64,000 nucleotides of DNA from JACDBZ01 sp036262075. GTDB taxonomy: Bacteria > Chloroflexota > Limnocylindria > QHBO01. Below are positions 57,619-64,000 of this stretch, one piece after another. A program made the position numbers and the translations under genes. Where the stretch lies: contig DATAJO010000034.1 in NCBI GenBank assembly GCA_036262075.1, positions 186,001 to 250,000 of the forward strand, in the 5' to 3' direction. The notes under the pieces were generated by a model. The model saw only the letters and a program-made list of their open reading frames with translations. It was not told where the DNA came from and did not search any database. Position 1 is the stretch's first letter. Each line of letters opens with the position of its first letter.

Positions 57619-58991
57619 TGGCGAGCGCGCTGTCTCCGCAGATCCGGATCCTGCCCGGCGGTGAGCCGCGGCTGCTGACCGATATCGACCGCATCGACCC
57701 GATGAGCATCGCCTCGTACCGCGAGCACTCCGGCTACGCGGCGCTCGAGCGGGCCATCACGAAGCTGTCGCCCGAGGAAGTCATCCGCGAGATCGAGGCC
57801 GCCGGCCTGCGCGGCCGTGGTGGCTCCGGCTTCCCGACGGCCGCGAAATGGCGCGCCGCCCGCGGCACCGAGGCGGAGCGCAAGATCGTCGTCGCCAACC
57901 TCATGGGCGCCGATCCGTCGTCGCTCGGGGATCGCGCCCTCGCCGAGGGCAACCCGCACCTCGTCATCGAGGGCCTGCTCATCGCCGCCTACGCCATCGG
58001 CGCCGACGAGGCGATCGTCGCCGTCCGGCGCGACTGGACCGATGCGATCGCGCGGCTCCGCAACGCGGTGACCGAGGCGACCGATGCGCACCTCGCCGGG
58101 TACCTCGTGCTCGGCACCGACACGAGCATCCAGCTCTCCGTCTGGGAGGGCTCCGGCGCGTACGTCGCCGGCGAGGAGACGGCCCTCATCAGCGCCCTGG
58201 CCGGCGACCGCGGCATGCCCGCCATCCGGCCGCCGTACCCCGCGACGCGCGGGCTGAACGGATCGCCGACGGTGGTCCAGAACGCCGAGACGCTGGCCCA
58301 CGTCGCGTGGATCGGCGCGCACTCGCCCGAGGCGTTCGCCTCGGTCGGGACCGAGTCGAGCCGCGGGACGAAGATCGTGACGCTCATGGGCAGGGTCGCC
58401 CAGCCCGGCATCGTCGAGGTGCCGCTCGGCACGCCGCTCCTGCAGCTCCTCGAGCTCGCCGGCGGAGGCACCGGCTCGACGAAGGCGCTGTTCGTCGGCG
58501 GCCCCGGCGGCGGGGCGATCGAGGCCGGCGCGCTCGACCTCGGCTACGACTACGAGGCGATCGAGGGCGCGGGCGCGATCATCGGCTCCGGGTCGGTGCT
58601 CGTCACCGACAACGGGACCTGCATGGTCGACACGGCCCGCTTCTTCGTCGATTTCAGCGCGCGCGAGGCGTGCGGCAAGGCGGTCCCGTGCCGGATCGGC
58701 ACGCTGCGCCTGCGCGAGGCGCTCGACCGCATCCTGGCCGGCACCCCGCGGCCGGACGACGCCATCCTCCTGCGCCAGCTGTCGCGCAAGGTGAGTGACA
58801 CCGGGCTGTGCAAGCTCGAGCGGCTGGCGCCGGGCCCGATCCTCACGACCCTCGACCGCTTCGCCGACGAGTACCGCGCCCACGCCGAGCGCGGCGAATG
58901 CCTCGCCGGCTCGTGCCGCACGCCGGACCTGCCACCGCTCCTCGAGCCGCTGACCGGCCTCGACTCGGCGGCCGACGGCGAGCCTCGCTAG
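57618..58991 (+). CDS. nuoF: NuoF with altered NADH site and one missing N3 cysteine
   Basis: The 457-residue protein has the NuoF fold with FMN-loop GLRGRGGSGFPTAAKW (63-78), EGSGAYVAGEETALISALAG (177-196) and NGSPTVVQNAETLAHV. Where NuoF usually has N-A-D-E-G-E-P before GTFKDR, this one reads N94-L-M-G-A-D-P then SSLGDR, removing the acidic residues around FMN and the nicotinamide. The N3 motif, normally ESCGKCTPC, reads EACGKAVPC: Cys352 and Cys358 remain, the middle one is Ala355; the distant Cys398 is kept. NADH oxidation in the standard way is doubtful. It may be structural or use another donor. Two extra cysteines sit near the end (GECLAGSC). Confidence 0.85.
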   Translation: MASALSPQIRILPGGEPRLLTDIDRIDPMSIASYREHSGYAALERAITKLSPEEVIREIEAAGLRGRGGSGFPTAAKWRAARGTEAERKIVVANLMGADPSSLGDRALAEGNPHLVIEGLLIAAYAIGADEAIVAVRRDWTDAIARLRNAVTEATDAHLAGYLVLGTDTSIQLSVWEGSGAYVAGEETALISALAGDRGMPAIRPPYPATRGLNGSPTVVQNAETLAHVAWIGAHSPEAFASVGTESSRGTKIVTLMGRVAQPGIVEVPLGTPLLQLLELAGGGTGSTKALFVGGPGGGAIEAGALDLGYDYEAIEGAGAIIGSGSVLVTDNGTCMVDTARFFVDFSAREACGKAVPCRIGTLRLREALDRILAGTPRPDDAILLRQLSRKVSDTGLCKLERLAPGPILTTLDRFADEYRAHAERGECLAGSCRTPDLPPLLEPLTGLDSAADGEPR

Positions 58992-59002
58992 AGTAGGGAC
59001 CG

Positions 59003-61399
59003 ATGACCTTCGGATCTTCGAACGGCCACGCGGGCCGCAACGGCAACGGCACCGCACCGGCGGGCGCGCCCGGTACGGACTACACGCCCCTGTGGCCGAT
59101 GGTGCCCGGGACGCGGAAGATCAGCGTCACGATCAACGGCCAGCAGGTCGAGGCCGAGGAGGGCCAGACGATCCTCCAGGCCTGCCGCGTGCTCGGCATC
59201 GACGTGCCGACGCTGTGCTACGAGCCGAAGCTCGCCCCGTACGGCGCCTGCCGCATCTGCGCCGTCGAGGTCGAGGGCGTCGAGGGCACGCCGATCAGCT
59301 GCGGCACCCAGATCGAGGAGGGGATGGTCATCACCACCCACTCCGATCGGGTCATCGAGAACCGGCGCATGGTCCTCGAGCTCATCTTCAGCGACCACGA
59401 CGCCTACTGCCTGCCGCCCTGCCAGTTCAAGTGCCCGACCCGCGTCGACATCCCGGGCTACCTGAAGCAGAACACGCTCGGCAACTGGGAGGAGGCGACG
59501 CGCATCCTCAAGCGCTCGCTGCCGTTCCCGGCCATCCTCGGCCGCGTCTGCCCGGCGCCGTGCGAGACGCACTGCCGGCGCGAGGAGGTCGACACCGCGA
59601 TCGCCATCCGCGACTCGCACCGCTACTGCGCCGATCGCGTGCTCGAGGTCGACGCCCCCGCCCCGATCCCGTGGCCGAAGGACCCGCCGACCGGCCGCAG
59701 GGTCGCGATCGTCGGCGCCGGCCCGGCCGGCCTGTCCGCCGCGTACTACCTCCAGCTCCGCGGCCACCAGTGCGACGTCTACGAGGCCGAGCCGGAGCAG
59801 GGCGGCATGCTGCGCTACGGCATCCCGCAGTACCGCCTGCCGAAGGCGTGGATGGACCGTGAGCTCGACCACGTCTGGGAGCTCGGCGCGACGCTGAAGC
59901 CGAACATGCGGCTCGGTCGCGACTTCCATATCGGCGACATCGTCGACGACTACGACGCGGTCTACGTGAGCATCGGCTGCTACAAGCCGAACGAGCTCGG
60001 CATCCCGGGCGAGGACGCCGAGGGCATGGTCAACGCCCTCGAGAACCTCTACAACTCGACCCGCGGCATCCCGGTCCCGCGCCTGAAGGGCGCGCGGGTG
60101 GTCGTCATCGGCGGTGGATTCACCGCCATCGACTGCACCCGGACCTCGGTCCGGCAGGGCGCCGCCGAGGTCACCCTGGTCTACCGCCGCGACCTGAAGG
60201 ACATGCCCGCGGCCGACGAGGCCCACGAGGCGATCGAGGAAGGCGCGCGGCTCATCTTCCAGGCCGCGCCGACCCGGATCGTGACCGACGAGAACAACAA
60301 GGTCACCGGCGTCGAGTTCCAGCGCATGCGCCTCGGCGAGCCGGACGACAAGGGCCGCCGCCGGCCGGAGCCGATGCCCGGCACCGAGTTCGTCATCGAG
60401 TGCGACGTCGTGCTCGGCGCCATCGGCCAGGGGCCGGACCTGTCGTGGATCGAGTCCGAGCCTGAGGAGATCCGCTCGAAGCTCGAGGTCAGCCGCCGCG
60501 GCACGCTCGTGGCCGAGGAGCACATCTTCCGCACCGACGTCCCGAAGGTCTTCGCCTCCGGCGACGTCCGCACCGGCGCCGCCACCGTGGTCGAGGCCAT
60601 CGGCGAGGGCCGCCGCGCCTCGTACGCCATGGACTACTGGCTGCGCGGCCACGACCTCGACGACCCGCAGGTGCGCCGCATCGTCACCGAGCCGCAGCCG
60701 AACTTCCTGACCATCGTCCCCTTCACCGATGACGTGAAGGAGCCTCGCGCGATCATGGGAAAGCTCGAGGCCGACGAGCGGAAGACGAACTTCAACGAGT
60801 ACGAGTTCGGCTACACCGGCGACCAGGCCATGGCCGAGGCGTCGCGCTGCCTCCAGTGCACGTGTGAGGCGATCGGCCACTGCGACCTGCGCGAGGCCGC
60901 GATCGAGTACGAGACGACGCTGAACATGGCGATCGACGAGCGCTCGATCCAGGACAACCCGTACGTCGGCGTCAACCACGGCTACGGCCGTGACGAGACC
61001 CACAGCTTCATCCTGCGCGACTACAGCCGATGCATCGACTGCGGCCGATGCGCCCAGGTCTGCAAGGAGATCGTCGGCGCCGGCTGCTACGACTTCATCG
61101 GCAAGGGCTTCGACTCGCTCGTCACGACCGCCGACTACGTCAGCCTCAACGAGACGCCGTGCGTCTCGTGTGGCCGATGCGCCGAGACCTGCCCGGTCGG
61201 TGCGCTCATGCCGCGACCGCGCGTGCTCGAGACGTACCAGCTCGACATCAGCCGCTGCATCTTCTGCGGCATCTGCGCCGATGCCTGCCCGTACGACGCG
61301 CTGCGCTGCGGCCCCGAGTTCGAGTTCAGCGAGTACCAGCGCGACCTGCCCATGCTCGACATCCTCGAGATGTCCGACCGGGAGCGACCGACCCGCTAG
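59003..61399 (+). CDS. NuoG-like head fused to GltD-like flavoprotein and NuoI-like ferredoxin
   Basis: The 798-residue protein has four parts. Residues 38-115 are the NuoG-type [2Fe-2S] domain with C72-x10-C83-x2-C86-x13-C100. Residues 116-220 are a GltD/NfnB-type Fe-S domain (C136, C140, C144 and CPAPCETHC). Residues 230-625 form the GltD-like FAD and NAD(P) core: VAIVGAGPAGLSAAYYL, VVVIGGGFTAIDCT, VYRRDLKDMPA (arginines that bind the NADPH phosphate in this family), and FASGDVRTGAATVVEAIGEGR. Residues 670-770 carry three [4Fe-4S] motifs, CIDCGRCAQVC, CVSCGRCAETCP and CIFCGICADACP, the last two and the FEFSEYQRDL end being NuoI-like. The molybdopterin-like part of NuoG is absent. This could be the true electron entry. 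Confidence 0.88.
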   Translation: MTFGSSNGHAGRNGNGTAPAGAPGTDYTPLWPMVPGTRKISVTINGQQVEAEEGQTILQACRVLGIDVPTLCYEPKLAPYGACRICAVEVEGVEGTPISCGTQIEEGMVITTHSDRVIENRRMVLELIFSDHDAYCLPPCQFKCPTRVDIPGYLKQNTLGNWEEATRILKRSLPFPAILGRVCPAPCETHCRREEVDTAIAIRDSHRYCADRVLEVDAPAPIPWPKDPPTGRRVAIVGAGPAGLSAAYYLQLRGHQCDVYEAEPEQGGMLRYGIPQYRLPKAWMDRELDHVWELGATLKPNMRLGRDFHIGDIVDDYDAVYVSIGCYKPNELGIPGEDAEGMVNALENLYNSTRGIPVPRLKGARVVVIGGGFTAIDCTRTSVRQGAAEVTLVYRRDLKDMPAADEAHEAIEEGARLIFQAAPTRIVTDENNKVTGVEFQRMRLGEPDDKGRRRPEPMPGTEFVIECDVVLGAIGQGPDLSWIESEPEEIRSKLEVSRRGTLVAEEHIFRTDVPKVFASGDVRTGAATVVEAIGEGRRASYAMDYWLRGHDLDDPQVRRIVTEPQPNFLTIVPFTDDVKEPRAIMGKLEADERKTNFNEYEFGYTGDQAMAEASRCLQCTCEAIGHCDLREAAIEYETTLNMAIDERSIQDNPYVGVNHGYGRDETHSFILRDYSRCIDCGRCAQVCKEIVGAGCYDFIGKGFDSLVTTADYVSLNETPCVSCGRCAETCPVGALMPRPRVLETYQLDISRCIFCGICADACPYDALRCGPEFEFSEYQRDLPMLDILEMSDRERPTR

Positions 61400-61468
61400 A
61401 CCGATGCGGCGCGCCGGGCGTTCATGGTGCGGCCCGCCTGGCCGCGCTGGTCCCGCCCTTCGCGCCAC

Positions 61469-61630
61469 GGCGAGAGCTTTTCACCGGAAGGCCCGGCGGC
61501 GTGCTGTCTGTCGACTGTGGCGAGAGCCCGTGCGCGTGAGCGGCGCTTCGGCGTGCGGGTCGTGCGTGCCGGTGCTCGCCACAGTCGACATGCGCAACCT
61601 GAATCCGGGTCCCGGTGAGATTCTCTCGCC
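61469..61630. repeat. Inverted-repeat element, copy A (162 bases)
   Basis: The outer arms are GGCGAGAGCTTTTCACCGG and its imperfect complement at the right end (14 of 19 match). Inside, TGTCGACTGTGGCGAG and CTCGCCACAGTCGACA form a perfect 16-base inverted repeat, 50 bases apart. No gene is coded. Copy B lies 1.47 kb downstream in the same orientation, across the two-gene cassette. Confidence 0.75.
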
Positions 61631-61639
61631 AGGGCGAGT

Positions 61640-62278
61640 TCAGCGAGCGTCGTCGGGTCGCGGCGTCCGCGACAGCCGCCGTACCACCATCACCGACGCG
61701 CCGATGTCGTAGAGGCTGGCCGCCACCAGGGTGACCGCCAGCGGCACGCTGTCCGAGGCGATGCCGTTCGGGAGCCCGCTGATGGCGTTGTCGACGCCGA
61801 TGAGGACGGTGGCCGCCGCGCCGATGACGGCGACCCCGGCGGGCACCCACGCGACGCGGGCCGGCGCGATCAGCGTCGCGAAGGCGGCGACGCCGATCAT
61901 GGCGAGGACCGCGAACAGCCCGACCGTCCAGCCCACCATGTCCGGGTCGACGTACCCGAAGCGCTGGATGAGCCAGCGCTGGAGCGCGACGTGGTGCCAG
62001 GCGGCGATGCCGCAGCCCAGGAGCAGCAGCACGACCGCCATCGGCCGTGGCCGGACGGGACCGAGGAGGACGTTGCGCAGCAGCCAGATGCCGCCGGCCG
62101 CGAGCAGGGCCCAGACGATCGGCCACAGGGCCATCGACAGCAGGTGGTGGTCGAAGCCGAGCGGCGGGGCGAACAGGTCAGCGGAGACCGTGATGATCGG
62201 GAGGGTCGCGAACAGCGCGAGCCCGAAGGCGGCGATGGAGCCGATGATCCAGAGCGCGGCGCGGCTCGCTCTGCTCAT
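61640..62278 (-). CDS. Multi-pass membrane protein in the nuo insertion
   Basis: The 212-residue protein has about six hydrophobic segments (10-32, 45-65, 78-95, 118-138, 142-162, 178-200). It begins MSRASRAALWIIGSIAAFG and has the histidine-bearing segment HHLLSMALWPIVWALL. No family is recognised; pairs of His (HHLLS, WHHVAL) may bind a cofactor or metal, but this is weak. It overlaps the next gene's stop by four bases. It is coded opposite to the nuo genes. Confidence 0.65.
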   Translation of the reverse strand: MSRASRAALWIIGSIAAFGLALFATLPIITVSADLFAPPLGFDHHLLSMALWPIVWALLAAGGIWLLRNVLLGPVRPRPMAVVLLLLGCGIAAWHHVALQRWLIQRFGYVDPDMVGWTVGLFAVLAMIGVAAFATLIAPARVAWVPAGVAVIGAAATVLIGVDNAISGLPNGIASDSVPLAVTLVAASLYDIGASVMVVRRLSRTPRPDDAR

Positions 62279-62835
62279 CGCCGCCGGTGCGCCATCGCCG
62301 TGCCGGCCGCGAGCACCGTGGCGGCGAGGAGCAGGGCGAGCCCCGTCCTGACGGTCCCGGCCCCCTCCACGGCGGGATCCGGCGCCGGCAGCGCCGTGTC
62401 CGGGAGGCCGCGGAGGAAGGCGTAGAGCGCAGCGGTGCTCATCGGCTCCTGGACGTACTGCTGGAAGAACACGCCCTGCGCCGTGTCGCCGGTGACCTGG
62501 AACCAGATGTTGCCGATCCCCAGGCCGCCGCCGAGCTCGTCCGTGGCGAACAGGTACGTCGAGCCGGCGTCGAGGAACGCATCGCAGCTGCTGCGCACCG
62601 GCTCCGTCGGGGAGAAGCGCACGGTGGCCGGCACGTCGCCGCGGAACGCCTCGAGGACGTCGACCTCGTACGTGCTGTTGTCGATGGCGCTGGTGACCGT
62701 GCCGACGAACAGGAACGCCGGAGTCGGCGCCTCCTCGAGGGCCGGCGGGACCCACTGGCAGGCACGTGCCGGGTGCGGGTTGGCGGCGATCAGGACGAAC
62801 GCGGCAGCGAGGACGGCGAGGATCCGCGGAACCAT
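62275..62835 (-). CDS. Exported netrin/TIMP-like protein with C-terminal anchor
   Basis: The 186-residue protein has a signal peptide (cleaved after ARA, about residue 25, before CQWVPP). An NTR/TIMP-like core follows: FVGTVTSAIDNSTYEVDVLEAFRGDVPATVRF, a Cys (RSSCDAFLDAG) and TYLFATDELGGG. It ends with a short membrane helix and RRR, like a cell-surface anchor. Its role may be to bind a surface partner; no catalytic site is seen. Start ATG overlaps nothing upstream; its stop overlaps the start of the membrane protein (ATGA), so the two genes form a unit. Confidence 0.7.
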   Translation of the reverse strand: MVPRILAVLAAAFVLIAANPHPARACQWVPPALEEAPTPAFLFVGTVTSAIDNSTYEVDVLEAFRGDVPATVRFSPTEPVRSSCDAFLDAGSTYLFATDELGGGLGIGNIWFQVTGDTAQGVFFQQYVQEPMSTAALYAFLRGLPDTALPAPDPAVEGAGTVRTGLALLLAATVLAAGTAMAHRRR

Positions 62836-62942
62836 GGCGGGATCTCCGGACGGACGAATCGCCTCCCGGACGCACCAATCGGCCCATCTGTCACGCGTTG
62901 GGCGGAACGCCGGCGCTTCCCGGTTCGCGGTGTTCTCGCCAG

Positions 62943-63105
62943 GGCGAGAGCGTTTCACCGGAACGACGGCGGGCGTGCCGGCTGTCGACTGTGGCGAGCG
63001 CTGGTGAGCGTGAGGGGCGCATCGGCGTGCCCTTCCTGCGTGCCGGTGCTCGCCACAGCCGATATACGGCGCCGGAACAGGGCGTTCCGTGCATTTCTCT
63101 CGGTG
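62943..63105. repeat. Inverted-repeat element, copy B (about 163 bases)
   Basis: Left arm GGCGAGAGCGTTTCACCGG. Inner arms TGTCGACTGTGGCGAG and CTCGCCACAGCCGATA (two changes from copy A). It shares the long central string around ATCGGCGTGC and TGCGTGCCGGTGCTCGCCACAG. The right arm is more diverged (CCGTGCATTTCTCTCGG). It ends about 100 bases before the nuoJ promoter. The rest of this 455-base gap holds nothing else I can name. Confidence 0.7.
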
Positions 63106-63202
63106 CAGCGAGAGCGTGCGTGAAAGCGTGAAGCGAAAGCGTGCGGCGGGGCGCGGGGCAGGGGTGAGCCGGGCCAAGGGGGCGACCGGGCTCGACTGGG
63201 CC

Positions 63203-63231
63203 GGAAACGGCACGAGTGGCTACGCTAGAAT
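63203..63231 (+). promoter_or_regulatory. Promoter of nuoJ: GGAAAC-N17-TAGAAT
   Basis: A -10 TAGAAT with GGAAAC 17 bases before it, as in the trxA promoter. It would let the distal nuo genes be expressed despite the inserted cassette. The leader is about 55 bases. Confidence 0.5.
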
Positions 63232-63291
63232 CGGGCTCGGCCCCCATGCGGGGCCGTTGAGCGCTCGACACACCGCATCGGAGCACTGACC

Positions 63292-63801
63292 CTGGACATC
63301 TCCAGCGTCCTCTTCTTCCTGCTCGCCGTCGGCGTGGTGGGAGGCGGCCTCGCCGTCGTCACGCTGCGCAACATCATTCACTCGGCCGTCGCGATGATGG
63401 TCTGCTTCGGCTCGCTGGCGGGGATGTACGCCCTGCTCGGCGCGCCGATCGTCGCTGCCGCCCAGGTGCTCATCTACCTGGGCGCGATCAGCGTCCTCAT
63501 CCTGTTCGCGATCATGCTGACCCAGGCCGGCGACGCGAACCTGCCGGCGCCGTTCCATCGGCAGCTGCCGATCGCCATCGTCGTCGCGCTCGCGATGTTC
63601 GGGCTCGTCGGCTGGGCGGTGGTCCAGACCGATTGGACCGCGCTCGGGCCGATCGTGGGCACGAGCGTCGAGGCCATCGCGACGGCGCTGTTCAGCACGT
63701 ACGCCCTGCCCTTCGAGATCATCAGCGTCCTACTGCTGGTCGCCATCATCGGCGCCATCTACCTGGCCCGGCGGCCGGAAGAGGACGAGCGAGCGAACTG
63801 A
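63292..63801 (+). CDS. nuoJ: NADH-quinone oxidoreductase subunit J with a CTG start
   Basis: A membrane subunit with five helices, 169 residues. It has SSVLFFLLAVGVVGGGLAVVTLRNIIHSAVAMMVCFGSLAGMYALL, VLIYLGAISVLILFAIML, and a C-terminal PFEIISVLLLVAIIGAIYLARRP. The first helix needs residues before the GTG at 63334, and no ATG, GTG or TTG exists upstream in frame. The CTG at 63292 follows GGAG by eight bases and is taken as the start. Another CTG at 63286 is too close to the site. nuoK follows after three bases. Confidence 0.85.
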   Translation: MDISSVLFFLLAVGVVGGGLAVVTLRNIIHSAVAMMVCFGSLAGMYALLGAPIVAAAQVLIYLGAISVLILFAIMLTQAGDANLPAPFHRQLPIAIVVALAMFGLVGWAVVQTDWTALGPIVGTSVEAIATALFSTYALPFEIISVLLLVAIIGAIYLARRPEEDERAN

Positions 63802-63804
63802 CCG

Positions 63805-64000
63805 ATGGGCATCGAGGGCTATCTGCTCGTCTCTGCGCTGCTGTTCAGCATCGGCGTCTTCGGCTTCATGGCCAGGCGCAACGCGATCCTCATGCTCATC
63901 AGCATCGAGCTGATGTTCAACGCGGTGAACCTCAGCCTGATCGCGTTCAACGCGCACCTGCCGCCCGAGTCGAACACCGGCGCCGTCTTCGCGCTCATGA
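63805..64000 (+). CDS. nuoK: NADH-quinone oxidoreductase subunit K, 5' part
   Basis: The first 65 codons are in the window, which then ends. The protein starts MGIEGYLLVSALLFSIGVFGFMARRNAILMLISIELMFNAVNLSLIAF, with the conserved Glu in ISIELMFNAVNL that lies in the proton path. The gene is typical. Later nuo genes should follow beyond the edge. Confidence 0.95.
   Translation, partial: MGIEGYLLVSALLFSIGVFGFMARRNAILMLISIELMFNAVNLSLIAFNAHLPPESNTGAVFALM

Noticed and set aside
58988..61468. 826-codon minus-strand frame opposite the flavoprotein
   Set aside because: Same reason: antisense of a gene with clear cofactor motifs; no ribosome site.

Overview
This is GC-rich (about 70% by eye) bacterial chromosome carrying ordinary housekeeping genes, no phage and no CRISPR. 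The mix suggests a free-living Chloroflexota, perhaps of the Limnocylindria type: Ku-based end joining, a PASTA Ser/Thr kinase, an LCP-family enzyme, L25/Ctc, PdxST, a DarA-type c-di-AMP receptor next to tmk, glucosylglycerate-type enzymes and a rearranged complex I. The taxonomic call is inference; no rRNA lies in the window. Genes are packed tightly, many joined by ATGA, GTGA or TTGA overlaps.

Region by region. 0-6 kb: DNA repair (Ku, a ligase-like protein that has lost its catalytic residues, an intact ATP-dependent ligase) with a CheY-like protein, an OsmC protein and a NERD-like protein. 6-12 kb: a molybdopterin oxidoreductase, a KGG stress protein, tRNA-Glu, galU, a PASTA kinase and thioredoxin. 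12-15 kb: folC-folP-folB. 15-20 kb: an HtrA protease, a two-component system and an S41 lipoprotein. 20-24 kb: L25, an LCP protein, an FMN-dependent hydroxy-acid dehydrogenase, and a glycosyltransferase with an unusual leader. 24-28 kb: tRNA-Thr and two self-regulated operons (ArsR plus an AHSA1 protein; GbsR plus an ABC exporter), each with an operator overlapping its promoter. 28-34 kb: nth, glycerate kinase, a repeat island, and two glycosyltransferases that look like a compatible-solute (glucosyl- or mannosylglycerate) pathway, one fused to tandem universal-stress domains. 34-40 kb: DEAD-box helicase, ZIP transporter plus Fur regulator, galE, a deoC homologue lacking its Schiff-base lysine, a CCA-adding enzyme and an HNH nuclease. 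40-45 kb: a complete ascorbate-type PTS (HPr, EI, IIA, IIB, IIC) in one operon. 45-52 kb: pdxST, a GNAT protein, a SpoIIIAA/Ycf45-type ATPase, a 30-residue membrane peptide, tmk and darA. 52-64 kb: a second repeat island, then a complex I cluster in the order nuoA-B-C-D-H-(I/E fusion)-F-(flavoprotein/ferredoxin in place of G)-J-K.

The most unusual feature is the electron-input arm of complex I. NuoI and NuoE are fused and each has lost half its cluster ligands. NuoF has lost one N3 cysteine and its NADH-loop acidic residues. NuoG is replaced by a protein with a NuoG-like [2Fe-2S] head, a GltD/NfnB-like FAD and NAD(P) core and a NuoI-like ferredoxin tail. The cluster is interrupted by two reverse-strand genes bracketed by two copies of a 162-base inverted-repeat element. 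Other points of note are three genes whose only well-placed start codon is CTG, an array of CGAWWTATCG boxes at about 50-base spacing upstream of glycerate kinase, and a 29-codon leader ORF behind a 12-base Shine-Dalgarno sequence.
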